Assembly: GCF_016907085.1 (NCBI RefSeq) | Contig: NZ_JAFBBJ010000001.1 | Coordinates: forward strand, 2,914,001-2,978,000 | Source: Clavibacter michiganensis | GTDB taxonomy: Bacteria; Actinomycetota; Actinomycetes; Actinomycetales; Microbacteriaceae | Reading direction: 5' to 3' | Length of the DNA stretch: 64,000 nucleotides | In this document: positions 41,467-50,028 of the stretch, piece after piece | How the letters are laid out: each line of letters starts with the position of its first letter | Numbering within the stretch: position 1 is the stretch's first letter | Translations under genes and position numbers: made by a program | The notes under the pieces: model-generated | The model's input: only the letters and a program-made list of their open reading frames with translations | Databases searched by the model: none | Told to the model about the DNA's origin: nothing

Positions 41467-42264
41467 TCAGCCCAGGTGCTCGGCGAGGAAGTCCGTGAGC
41501 GCGCGCCACGAGCGGCGCTCGGCGCGGTCCTGGTACTGGGCGCCGTGCTCCGGCGAGTCGACGCCCGGCACGGAGAACGCGTGCAGGGCGCCGCTGTAGG
41601 TGACGACCTGCCAGTCGATCACGGGACGCGTGCGCATCTCGGCCTGGAACGCGGCCACCTTCTCGTCGGGGACGATCGGGTCGTCCGCGCCCGTGAGGAC
41701 GAGGATCGCGGCCTTCACGTCGGCGACGTCGGCGGGCTCGTGCACCACCAGGTTGCCGTGCAGCGAGATCGCGGCCTTGATCTCGGCGCCCGCCCGGGCG
41801 ACCTCGAGCGAGGCGCTGCCGCCGAAGCAGTAGCCCATGACGGCGATGCGCGACGGGTCGACGTCGGGCTCGGCCGCCAGGCGGTCGATCCCGGCCTGCA
41901 CGCGGGCGCGCATGAGCGGGAGGTCGGCGTAGAAGGACCCGGCGACCTGGCCGGCCTCCTCGGGGCCGGGGCGCACGTCGCGGCCGTAGACGTCGGCGGC
42001 TAAGGCGACGTAGCCGAGGCGCGCGAGCATCTGGATCCGTGCGGCCACGTGCCCGCCGACGCCGAACCAGTCGTGGATCACGAGCACGGCCGGGCGACGC
42101 CCGCTCTGCGCGGCGTCGCGGGCGAGGAGCCCCTCGAGCTCGGTGCCCTCGTGGTCGTACAGCACCGGTCCCATCTGGATGTCGGCGCCCGCGGGCAGCG
42201 GCACGCGCTCCGTGAGCTCGGCGAGGGACGGCGACCAGAAGGGGGGCGATGCGGGGTCGGTCAT
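41467..42264 (-). CDS. Dienelactone hydrolase family protein
   Basis: This 265-residue protein has the dienelactone hydrolase form of the alpha/beta fold: RPAVLVIHDWFGVGGHVAAR, the nucleophile elbow VMGYCFGGSASLEV with Cys as nucleophile, VLTGADDPIVPDEK with Asp, and YSGALHAFSVPG with His. Dienelactone hydrolases open lactone rings in aromatic degradation; many homologues have other substrates. The ATG at 42264 is preferred because GGAGG lies seven bases upstream; an ATG at 42270 overlaps the purL stop. It is probably co-transcribed after purL. Confidence 0.88.
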   Translation of the reverse strand: MTDPASPPFWSPSLAELTERVPLPAGADIQMGPVLYDHEGTELEGLLARDAAQSGRRPAVLVIHDWFGVGGHVAARIQMLARLGYVALAADVYGRDVRPGPEEAGQVAGSFYADLPLMRARVQAGIDRLAAEPDVDPSRIAVMGYCFGGSASLEVARAGAEIKAAISLHGNLVVHEPADVADVKAAILVLTGADDPIVPDEKVAAFQAEMRTRPVIDWQVVTYSGALHAFSVPGVDSPEHGAQYQDRAERRSWRALTDFLAEHLG

Positions 42265-42266
42265 GC

Positions 42267-44630
42267 TCATGCCTCCACGGCGGTGCCGAAGCGGGCGGGG
42301 AGCGTGGCGCGGTGGATCCCGCGCAGCTCCTCGACCGACAGGGTGAACAGGCCCTGCAGCTCGAGGCCGGGCGCCTGCGCGTCCGTCACCCCGATGCGGA
42401 GCACGGGGTAGCCGCGCCCCTCGCAGAGGCCCTGGAACTTGACGTCGTCCTCGCGGGGGACCGTGACGAGCATCCGGCCGGTGGACTCCGAGAAGAGGGC
42501 GGTCGCCGCGTCGACGCCGTCGCGCTGCACGATGCCGTCGAGCCAGACGCGCGCGCCGACGCCGAAGCGCATCACGGACTCCGCGAGCGCCTGGCCGAGG
42601 CCGCCGTCCGAGAGGTCGTGCGCGCTCGCGACGAGCGACTGCGTGGCGCCCGCGGCGATGAGGGAGGCGAGCTCCTTCTCGGCGCCGAGGTCGACCACGG
42701 GCGGGACGCCGCCGAGGTGGTCGTGCACGGTGCCGGCCCAGGCGGATCCGTCGAGCTCCTCGCGCGTGACGCCGAGGAGGTAGATGTTGTCGCCCTCGTC
42801 CTGCCAGCCGGAGGGGATGCGGCGCGCGACGTCGTCGATCACGCCGAGCACGCCCACGACGGGCGTGGGGTGGATGGCCTGCGTGCCCGTCTGGTTGTAG
42901 AGGGACACGTTGCCGCCCGTGACGGGGATCTCGAGCTCCAGGCAGCCGTCCGCCAGGCCCTCGACCGTGCGGCTGAACTGCCACATGACCTCGGGATCCT
43001 CGGGGCTGCCGAAGTTGAGGCAGTCGCTCACGGCGACGGGCGTGGCGCCGGACGCGGCGACGTTGCGGTACGCCTCCGCGAGGGCGAGCTGCGCGCCCGC
43101 GTACGGGTCGAGCTGGCAGAAGCGGCCGTTCGCGTCGGTCGCGACGGAGAAGCCGAGGCCGCTCTCCTCGTCGACGCGGACCATGCCCGCGTCGTCGGGG
43201 AACGACAGGGCGGTGTTGCCCATGACGTAGCGGTCGTACTGGTCGGTGATCCACGACGCGTCGGCGAGGTTCGGGCTGCCGAGCAGCTGGAGGAACTGGT
43301 CGCGGATGTCGTCGGGCACGGTGGGGCGCGCGAGGCGCGACGCGGAGTCGGCCTGGAGGGCGTCGATCCACGTGGGGTAGGAGACGGGCCGGTCGTACAC
43401 CGGGCCGTCGACCGCGACCGTGCGCGGCTCGACGTCGACGATGCGCTCGCCGTGGTGGTCGATGACGAGGCGGCCGGTGTCGGTGACCTCGCCGAGCACG
43501 CTCGTCTCGACGTCCCACTTGCGGACGACCGCGAGGAAGCCGTCGAGCTTCTCCGGCTTCACGACCGCCATCATGCGCTCCTGGCTCTCCGACATGAGGA
43601 TCTCCTCGGCCGTGAGCGACGGGTCGCGCAGCAGCACCTCCTCGAGCCGGATGTGCATGCCGCCGTCGCCGTTGGACGCGAGCTCGCTCGTGGCGCAGGA
43701 GATGCCGGCAGCTCCCAGGTCCTGGATCCCCTCGACGAGGTCCTTCGCGAACAGCTCGAGGCAGCACTCGATGAGCACCTTCTCGGCGAACGGGTCGCCG
43801 ACCTGCACCGCGGGGCGCTTGGTGGGGCCGCCGTCGGCGAACGTGTCGCTCGCGAGGATGGAGGCGCCGCCGATGCCGTCGCCGCCCGTGCGGGCGCCGA
43901 ACAGCACGACCTTGTTGCCCACGCCGCGCGCGTTGGCGAGATGGAGGTCCTCGTGGCGGAGCACGCCGACCGCGAGCGCGTTCACGAGCGGGTTGCCCTG
44001 GTACACGCGGTCGAAGTAGGTCTCGCCGCCGATGTTCGGCAGCCCCAGGCAGTTGCCGTAGAAGCTGATGCCCGCGACCACGCCGTGCACGACGCGCGCG
44101 GTGTCGGGGTCGTCGATGTCGCCGAAGCGCAGCGCGTCCATCACGGCGACGGGGCGCGCGCCCATCGAGATGATGTCGCGGACGATGCCGCCGACGCCCG
44201 TGGCCGCGCCCTGGAACGGCTCGATGTAGGAGGGGTGGTTGTGGCTCTCGATCTTGAAGGTGACCGCCCAGCCCTCGCCCACGTCGACGACGCCCGCGTT
44301 CTCGCCCATGCCGACCATGAGGTCCTTCTTCATGGACTCGGAGACCTTTTGGCCGAACTGGCGCAGGTACTTCTTCGAGGACTTGTAGGAGCAGTGCTCG
44401 CTCCACATGACCGAGTACATGGCGAGCTCGCCGCTCGTGGGGCGGCGGCCGAGGATCTCGCGGATCTTGAGGTACTCGCCCTCCGTGAGCCCGAGCGCCG
44501 CGTACGGCTGCTCCTTCTCGGGGGTGCGCTCGGCCATCTCGACGGTGTCGGCGACGTGGCGGCGTGCGCTGCGTCCCTCTCCCGCGGGGGTCTCGGTGGG
44601 GACGGATGCGGGATCGGGGTGGACGCTCAC
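42267..44630 (-). CDS. purL: Phosphoribosylformylglycinamidine synthase subunit PurL
   Basis: This 787-residue small-type PurL carries [20 protein letters not shown] near the N-terminus, [40 protein letters not shown] and the second-half [13 protein letters not shown] and [20 protein letters not shown]. With PurQ and PurS it makes FGAM from FGAR, glutamine and ATP in purine synthesis. Start GTG 44630 overlaps the purQ stop (GTGA). A disordered N-terminal extension of about 40 residues precedes the family core. Confidence 0.97.
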   Translation of the reverse strand: MSVHPDPASVPTETPAGEGRSARRHVADTVEMAERTPEKEQPYAALGLTEGEYLKIREILGRRPTSGELAMYSVMWSEHCSYKSSKKYLRQFGQKVSESMKKDLMVGMGENAGVVDVGEGWAVTFKIESHNHPSYIEPFQGAATGVGGIVRDIISMGARPVAVMDALRFGDIDDPDTARVVHGVVAGISFYGNCLGLPNIGGETYFDRVYQGNPLVNALAVGVLRHEDLHLANARGVGNKVVLFGARTGGDGIGGASILASDTFADGGPTKRPAVQVGDPFAEKVLIECCLELFAKDLVEGIQDLGAAGISCATSELASNGDGGMHIRLEEVLLRDPSLTAEEILMSESQERMMAVVKPEKLDGFLAVVRKWDVETSVLGEVTDTGRLVIDHHGERIVDVEPRTVAVDGPVYDRPVSYPTWIDALQADSASRLARPTVPDDIRDQFLQLLGSPNLADASWITDQYDRYVMGNTALSFPDDAGMVRVDEESGLGFSVATDANGRFCQLDPYAGAQLALAEAYRNVAASGATPVAVSDCLNFGSPEDPEVMWQFSRTVEGLADGCLELEIPVTGGNVSLYNQTGTQAIHPTPVVGVLGVIDDVARRIPSGWQDEGDNIYLLGVTREELDGSAWAGTVHDHLGGVPPVVDLGAEKELASLIAAGATQSLVASAHDLSDGGLGQALAESVMRFGVGARVWLDGIVQRDGVDAATALFSESTGRMLVTVPREDDVKFQGLCEGRGYPVLRIGVTDAQAPGLELQGLFTLSVEELRGIHRATLPARFGTAVEA

Positions 44631-45322
44631 TGCGCGAGGACTCCTTCGAGGACGGACGTGAAGAGACGGAGGCCGTCGACACCGGAGCGCATGGCGGCCG
44701 GGGTGTCCGGTCCGAAGCCCTCCTCGACGGCGTGCTCGGGGTGGGGCATGAGGCCGACGACGTTGCCGCGGGCGTTGGTGATCCCGGCGATGTCGCGCAG
44801 GGATCCGTTCGGGTTGCCGCCGAGGTAGCGGAAGGCCACGCGGCCCTCGCCCTCGAGGCGGTCGAGCGTGTCGGCGTCGGCGATGAAGCCGCCCTCGCCG
44901 TTCTTGAGCGGGATGGTGATCTCCTCGCCCGCGGTGAACGCGTTCGTCCACGCGGTGCCGGTGGCCTCGACGCGGAGGCGCTGGTCGCGGCAGACGAAGT
45001 TCCCGGCCTCGTTGCGGATCAGTCCGCCCGGCAGCAGGTGCGCCTCGGTGAGCATCTGGAAGCCGTTGCAGATGCCGAGCACGGGGACGCCGCGCTCGGC
45101 CGCGTCCACGACCTCGCGCATGATCGGCGCGAAGGCCGCGATGGCGCCCGCGCGGAGGTAGTCGCCGTAGCTGAAGCCGCCGGGGAGCACGATCGCGTCG
45201 ACGCCCTGGAGGTCGTGGTCGCCGTGCCAGAGCGCGACCGGGGTGGCGCCCGCGAGACGGACGGCGCGCTGCGCGTCGCGGCCGTCGAGGGATCCCGGGA
45301 AGGTGATGACCCCGACGCGCAT
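44627..45322 (-). CDS. purQ: Phosphoribosylformylglycinamidine synthase subunit PurQ
   Basis: This 231-residue class I glutamine amidotransferase has nucleophile Cys85 in [11 protein letters not shown] and the His194/Glu196 pair in [12 protein letters not shown]. It releases ammonia from glutamine for PurL. Its start overlaps the purS stop by one base (TGATG) and its stop overlaps purL, so purS, purQ and purL are one operon. Confidence 0.97.
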   Translation of the reverse strand: MRVGVITFPGSLDGRDAQRAVRLAGATPVALWHGDHDLQGVDAIVLPGGFSYGDYLRAGAIAAFAPIMREVVDAAERGVPVLGICNGFQMLTEAHLLPGGLIRNEAGNFVCRDQRLRVEATGTAWTNAFTAGEEITIPLKNGEGGFIADADTLDRLEGEGRVAFRYLGGNPNGSLRDIAGITNARGNVVGLMPHPEHAVEEGFGPDTPAAMRSGVDGLRLFTSVLEGVLAQ

Positions 45323-45714
45323 CAGCGCTGCTCCGCCGCGGCGGAGCCGTGGGGGAGCGGGTGCGCGGCGACGTCGGTGTCGGCCGTGCCGCCGTCGGCG
45401 ACCGTGTGCTCGTCGGTGACGTTGCCCGAGGACATGTCGGCCTCGGCGCTGATGCCGAAGCCGTCGAGCCCGGCGACGTGGACGCTGATCACGTCCTCGA
45501 TGACGGAGTTGGAGAGCATGTCGGCGGCGAGGGTCTGGACGTCGGCGAGCAGCGCGTCGTCCACCTCGCCCTCGACGGTGAGCTCGAAGCGCTTCCCGAT
45601 GCGGACGCCGGTGAAGCGGTCCTTGCCGAGGCGGGCCAGGGCGCCGGCCACGGCCTTCCCCTGGGGGTCGAGCAGCTCGGCCTTGGGCATCACTTCGACG
45701 ACGATCGTGGGCAC
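45322..45714 (-). CDS. purS: Phosphoribosylformylglycinamidine synthase subunit PurS
   Basis: The first 80 residues match Pur[41 protein letters not shown] and [19 protein letters not shown]. PurS bridges PurQ and PurL. The protein is 130 residues, longer than the usual 80-90, with an acidic, Thr/Ser-rich tail ([20 protein letters not shown]) that looks disordered. The start is GTG at 45714. It is the first gene of the purSQL operon. Confidence 0.93.
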   Translation of the reverse strand: MPTIVVEVMPKAELLDPQGKAVAGALARLGKDRFTGVRIGKRFELTVEGEVDDALLADVQTLAADMLSNSVIEDVISVHVAGLDGFGISAEADMSSGNVTDEHTVADGGTADTDVAAHPLPHGSAAAEQR

Positions 45715-45771
45715 GATGGGACTCCGGATTCCTGGAGGCGGGTGGATGCGCTCAGCGTACCGGACGGCCGC

Positions 45772-45788
45772 GCCCCGCCGGGCGGGGC
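45772..45788. terminator. Hairpin after the DUF2848 gene
   Basis: GCCCCG pairs with CGGGGC across a five-base loop, 34 bases beyond the minus-strand stop at 45822. Confidence 0.5.
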
Positions 45789-45821
45789 CGACGGGGCGGG
45801 CGCGCGGCGCGCGGGGAGGGA

Positions 45822-46505
45822 TCAGCCGATCGCCTCGGGCAGCAGCTCCACGCGGTAGGCGGCGTCGATGGTCTCGCCCGTGGCGGGATCCTCGAGCTGC
45901 ACGCGCCAGCGCGACGCGAACTGGTCGACTCCCGGCACCATCGCGACCGTGCCCGAGATGAGCACCGTGCCGGGGACGCGGAGCCCCCGCTGCTCGAGAA
46001 CCTCGAGCCAGTGGTCGGGCGTGAGGAGCGCGGCGAGCGTGGAGTCCTGGATGAGCTCCTCGGCACCCTCCTCGCCGACCCAGCCGCGCAGGCGGATCGC
46101 GTCGAGGCGGTCGCGCACGTCGGCGAGGCGCCAGGCCTTGCGTCCGAGCACGTCGGGTCCGGCGTTCTTGCTCCACGCGACGCCGTGCACCTCGAGGGCG
46201 CGGTCGGTGTGGTCGCACGCGACGGTGAGGAGCACGTCGTCGTCGGTGATCACGAGGGCCCACTCGGCCTCGCCCGAGGTGCGGCCGTGCTGCGCGGGCA
46301 CCGTGTCGGCCTGCGACGCGAGGTACGGCGCGACGGGGTAGAGCGCGGGCGTCGTCTCGGGTCCGGGCACGCCGAGCTCGGCCAGCTCGTCGATGTGCGC
46401 CTGCACCTCGGCCTGGTCGCGGCCCGCGTAGCCGGCGTTGAGGAGCGACACGACCTCGACGCTCGGGGTGGATCCGTCGGGCAGCTGGAAGCGCAGGGTG
46501 GTCAT
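45822..46505 (-). CDS. DUF2848 family protein
   Basis: This 227-residue protein shows DUF2848 features: LNAGYAGRDQAEVQAHIDEL, ELGVPGPETTPALYPVAPYL, HGRTSGEAEWALVITDDDV, TVACDHTDRALEVHGVAWSK and VLISGTVAMVPGV. The family is distantly like fumarylacetoacetate hydrolases and has no settled reaction. GGAGGACCG precedes the ATG. It is divergent from an MHS-type transporter across a TGTATACA palindrome, so it likely acts on a compound imported by that transporter. Confidence 0.85.
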   Translation of the reverse strand: MTTLRFQLPDGSTPSVEVVSLLNAGYAGRDQAEVQAHIDELAELGVPGPETTPALYPVAPYLASQADTVPAQHGRTSGEAEWALVITDDDVLLTVACDHTDRALEVHGVAWSKNAGPDVLGRKAWRLADVRDRLDAIRLRGWVGEEGAEELIQDSTLAALLTPDHWLEVLEQRGLRVPGTVLISGTVAMVPGVDQFASRWRVQLEDPATGETIDAAYRVELLPEAIG

Positions 46506-46588
46506 CGGTCCTCCGGTGGTGTTTCGAGCGTGTGAAGAAATGCGGGTCCGGGCGCCTCGGCCATGGTGCCGGGGCTCCGGTATGCCTA

Positions 46589-46598
46589 CTGTATACAG
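46589..46598. promoter_or_regulatory. GntR-type operator CTGTATACAG
   Basis: This perfect ten-base palindrome lies between the divergent DUF2848 and transporter genes. Its core TGTATACA recurs at 53871-53878 before a GntR gene, which suggests that regulator controls both sites. Confidence 0.6.
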
Positions 46599-46669
46599 CA
46601 CACCGACCGGACGCCGGGCGGGATCCGATCGCCGGATCCGCCGCCCGGCTCCCTCACCCGAGGAGCCCC

Positions 46670-48073
46670 ATGGCCGACGACCCCACCGCCTCCCCGGCGG
46701 CGACCGCGCCCGCATCCGGCGCGCACGCCGCGGCTGCCGCGACCGAGAAGCCCACCCGCCGCGAGCTCGTCAAGGCGTTCACCGCGAGCCTCACCGGCAC
46801 CTCGCTCGAGTGGTACGACTTCGCCGTCTACTCGGCGGCCAGCGCCGTCGTGTTCCCCGTCGTGTTCTTCCCGTCGTCGGACCCCTACACGGCGACGATC
46901 CTCGCGTTCTCCACCTACGCGGTCGGCTACGTGTCGCGCCCCGTCGGCGGGTTCGTCTTCGGGCGGCTCGGCGACAAGATGGGCCGCAAGCCCGTCCTCG
47001 TGCTCACGCTGCTGCTCATCGGCATCGCGACGTTCCTCATCGGCGTGCTGCCGGGCTACGCGACCATCGGGCTCGCGGCGCCGATCATCCTGGTGCTGCT
47101 CCGCTTCGCTCAGGGCGTGGGCGTCGGCGGCGAGTGGGGCGGCGCGGTGCTGCTCTCGAGCGAGTTCGGGGATCCACGCAAGCGCGGGTTCTGGTCGTCG
47201 GCCGCGCAGGTCGGGCCGCCCGCCGGCAACCTGCTCGCCAACGGCGCGCTCGCGCTGCTCACGGTGCTGCTCACCGAGGAGGACTTCCTCGACTGGGGCT
47301 GGCGCGTGGCCTTCCTCCTCTCGGCGCTGCTCGTGGCGTTCGGCCTCTGGATCCGCCTGAAGCTCGAGGACACCCCCGTGTTCAAGGCGCTGCAGGAGCG
47401 CGGCGACCGGCCGAGCGCGCCCATCTCGGAGATCTTCCGCACGCAGGGCCGCCCGCTCGTCGCCGCGATCCTCTCCCGCGTCGGACCCGACGTCCTCTAC
47501 GCGCTCTTCACGGTCTTCACGCTCACCTACGGCGTCAACTCGCTCGGCTTCGAGCGCTCGCAGGTGCTCGTGGCGGTGCTCGTGGGATCCGCCGTGCAGC
47601 TGTTCACGATCCCGTTCGCGGGCGCCGTGAGCGACCGGATCAACCGCCGGGCCGTGTACGCCGCCGCCGCGGTGGGCGCGGCCGTGTGGGCGTACGTCTT
47701 CTTCGCGATCACCGACGGCTCGTCGACCTTCGTGCTCGGCGTGGGCATCGTGCTCGGCCTCTTCTTCCACTCCTTCATGTACGGGCCGCAGGCGGCGTAC
47801 ATCATCGAGCAGTTCTCGCCGCGGCTCCGCTACACGGGCGCCTCGCTCGCGTACACGATCGCGGGCGTGATCGGCGGGGCCATCGCGCCGCTGATGTTCA
47901 CGATCATCTACGAGGAGACCGGCAGCTGGGTCGGCATCGCGCTGTACCTCACGGCCGCGGTCGTGCTCACGCTCGTGGGCCTCGCGATGGGCCGCGACTC
48001 GGACGTGTCCGAGGACGAGGAGTACGTGCGCACGGGCGCCGAGGGCGTGGCGGCGGCGGTCAGCGGGCGCTGA
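46670..48073 (+). CDS. MFS transporter, metabolite:H+ symporter (MHS/ShiA-like) family
   Basis: This 467-residue protein has twelve membrane helices and MHS signatures: FTASLTGTSLEWYDFAVYSA at the first helix, FGRLGDKMGRKPVLV in loop 2-3 and LLRFAQGVGVGGEWGGAVLL. Members import organic acids or betaine-like compounds with protons, for example shikimate or alpha-ketoglutarate. The ATG at 46670 follows AGGAG. The probable substrate is what the divergent DUF2848 enzyme acts on. Confidence 0.93.
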   Translation: MADDPTASPAATAPASGAHAAAAATEKPTRRELVKAFTASLTGTSLEWYDFAVYSAASAVVFPVVFFPSSDPYTATILAFSTYAVGYVSRPVGGFVFGRLGDKMGRKPVLVLTLLLIGIATFLIGVLPGYATIGLAAPIILVLLRFAQGVGVGGEWGGAVLLSSEFGDPRKRGFWSSAAQVGPPAGNLLANGALALLTVLLTEEDFLDWGWRVAFLLSALLVAFGLWIRLKLEDTPVFKALQERGDRPSAPISEIFRTQGRPLVAAILSRVGPDVLYALFTVFTLTYGVNSLGFERSQVLVAVLVGSAVQLFTIPFAGAVSDRINRRAVYAAAAVGAAVWAYVFFAITDGSSTFVLGVGIVLGLFFHSFMYGPQAAYIIEQFSPRLRYTGASLAYTIAGVIGGAIAPLMFTIIYEETGSWVGIALYLTAAVVLTLVGLAMGRDSDVSEDEEYVRTGAEGVAAAVSGR

Positions 48074-48088
48074 CCCGGGGGATCCGGC

Positions 48089-48826
48089 TCACCCGGCGGC
48101 GTCGGCGGTCCGCGGACCGCCGACGCCGTCGTCGTCCTGGGCGGCGCGCGCGATGAGCTCGCGCACGTCCGCCAGGTGCCCGGCCATGGCGCGCTCCGCG
48201 CCCGCCACGTCGTGGGCGGCGACCGCCTCGTGGATCGCCCGGTGACCGCGGACCGAGATGCGGCGCCCGCGTCGCGTGGCGTGCGAGTGCGCGCGCACGT
48301 CGCCCGTCCAGTCGCTCGCCATCGTGCAGAGCGCCGAGAGCAGGGGGTTCTGCGCGGCCTGCGCGAGCAGCAGGTGGAACTCGACGTCGAGCCGCAGGGA
48401 CTCGGCCTGCCGCAGGTCCTCGCTCGAGCGGTCGAGCACGTCGGACAGCTGCAGGACGTTCGCCGGCGTCGCGCGCAGGGCCGCGAAGCCCGCCACCCGC
48501 GGCTCGATGACCTCGCGCAGCTCCGCGACGTGATCCGCCGACATGCGGTCGGGCACCAGCCCCCGCAGCCGGGTCACCTCGTCGGACGGTCGCATCACGA
48601 TGGTCCCGCGGCCCGGCGTCCGCTCCACCAGGTGCTTCGACTCGAGCTCGTGCATGGCCTCCCGCAGCGACGAGCGCGACACGGACATGCTCAGCGCCAG
48701 CTCGCGCTCCGCGGGCAGCTTCGTGCCGGGGGCGAGCTCGCCGGTGGCGATGAGGCGCTCGAGGTGGGCGACCAGCTCCACGGGCACGTTGCGCGACCGA
48801 CGCATGCCCGGGATGGAGGAGGTCAT
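48089..48826 (-). CDS. GntR family regulator (FadR/FCD subfamily)
   Basis: This 245-residue protein has an N-terminal winged helix (VAHLERLIATGELAPGTKLP, SMSVSRSSLREAMHELESKH, GRGTIVMRP) and an FCD ligand-binding domain with the metal-site residues in ELREVIEPRVAGFAAL, DVEFHLLLAQAAQNPL and HRAIHEAVAAHD. FCD regulators respond to carboxylates or related metabolites. GAGGAG precedes the ATG. It is divergent from the ABC importer operon, whose promoter region has a FadR-type TGGTCCGACCA site. Confidence 0.92.
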   Translation of the reverse strand: MTSSIPGMRRSRNVPVELVAHLERLIATGELAPGTKLPAERELALSMSVSRSSLREAMHELESKHLVERTPGRGTIVMRPSDEVTRLRGLVPDRMSADHVAELREVIEPRVAGFAALRATPANVLQLSDVLDRSSEDLRQAESLRLDVEFHLLLAQAAQNPLLSALCTMASDWTGDVRAHSHATRRGRRISVRGHRAIHEAVAAHDVAGAERAMAGHLADVRELIARAAQDDDGVGGPRTADAAG

Positions 48827-49014
48827 CGGCGTCTCCTCGGTGCGCGGGGTGCTGCCCGGGTGCGGATCCCGGCGGTCGGTCCGCTCAGCATAGGCGTCGG
48901 CGCTCGCTGCCGACCTCGCGTCGGATCCCGGTGTTTCGGCCGTGTGAAGAGGCTGTTACCAGTCGCGACCGGGGCTCGTGCTGTCCTCGCGCGCCGAATA
49001 CCTTCTCCCTCACT

Positions 49015-49025
49015 TGGTCCGACCA
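49015..49025. promoter_or_regulatory. FadR-type operator TGGTCCGACCA
   Basis: The inverted repeat TGGTC-C-GACCA matches the classic FadR-family operator form. It lies 65 bases before the ABC importer operon and in the shared intergenic region with the GntR gene, which probably uses it. Confidence 0.65.
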
Positions 49026-49089
49026 TCCGGCCGATCACCTCGTCACGCGGCGTCCCTCCCCGTCGCCGCGCCCTCCCGAAAGGACCCCC

Positions 49090-50001
49090 GTGATCCGAGC
49101 GCTCCCCGGTGCCGCCGCCCTCGCCGCCGCCCTCCTCCTCCTGACCGGCTGCGCGAGCAGCGCCAGCGCGGGCGGCGAGGCCGCCGCCGCGAAGTACGCC
49201 GACCTCGCGAAGGGGGCCACGTGCTCCGCCCTCCGCGAGCAGCACCCCGACTGGGTAGGGAAGACCCTCACCAACGCCATCAACCCGCACACGCCCGGCT
49301 ACGAGTCCGTGAACGCGGACGACCCGAGCGTCTACGAGGGCTTCGACATCGACCTCGGCGAGGCCATGGGCGCGTGCCTCGGCTTCACGGTCGACTACGT
49401 GCCCGTCGCGTTCGCCGAGCTGATCCCGACCATGGCGAGCGGCCAGGCCGACTTCGTGATCTCCGACATCTACGCGACCGAGGAACGGGCGGCCAACGCC
49501 GACTTCATCACCTACTCGAAGGTCTTCGACGGCCTCCTCGTCGCGAAGGGGAACCCGAAGAAGCTGACGGGGATCGACACCTCGCTCTGCGGCACCACGG
49601 TCGCGCTCAACAAGGGCTTCGTGGAGGTGCCGCTCGTCGAGGGGCTCGCCGCCGACTGCGAGAAGGAGGGGAAGGCGGCCCCGACCGTGAGCCTCTTCGA
49701 CGGCAACGCGGACTGCGTGCAGGCGATCCTCGCGGGACGGGCCGACACGTACATCAACGACGTCAACACCGTGAACCGCTTCGTGAAGGAGCACCCGGAC
49801 GACCTCGACAAGGCCACGGCGGTGACGCTCGACTACAAGATCGGCATCGCGGTGCCCCAGGAGCAGACCGGATTCCGCGACGCCATGGAGGCCGCGCTCG
49901 TCGCCGTCCAGGACTCCGGGCTGCAGCAGCAGCTCGCTGCCGACTGGGAGCTCGACGAGAACGCGGTCGAGGCGCCCACCATCCTCAGCACCACGGACTG
50001 A
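49090..50001 (+). CDS. ABC importer substrate-binding lipoprotein (amino-acid type)
   Basis: This 303-residue lipoprotein has lipobox LLLTGC with Cys21 and a family 3 binding fold: VYEGFDIDLGEAMGACLGFT, YVPVAFAELIPTMASGQADF and ISDIYATEERAANADFITYS. Four further cysteines suggest disulfides outside the membrane. Family 3 proteins bind polar amino acids or opines. GTG 49090 follows AAAGGA. It starts the operon with the fused permease-ATPase, RidA and amidase genes. Confidence 0.92.
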   Translation: MIRALPGAAALAAALLLLTGCASSASAGGEAAAAKYADLAKGATCSALREQHPDWVGKTLTNAINPHTPGYESVNADDPSVYEGFDIDLGEAMGACLGFTVDYVPVAFAELIPTMASGQADFVISDIYATEERAANADFITYSKVFDGLLVAKGNPKKLTGIDTSLCGTTVALNKGFVEVPLVEGLAADCEKEGKAAPTVSLFDGNADCVQAILAGRADTYINDVNTVNRFVKEHPDDLDKATAVTLDYKIGIAVPQEQTGFRDAMEAALVAVQDSGLQQQLAADWELDENAVEAPTILSTTD

Positions 50002-50028
50002 CCCGACGACGGCACCGGAAGGATCCCC

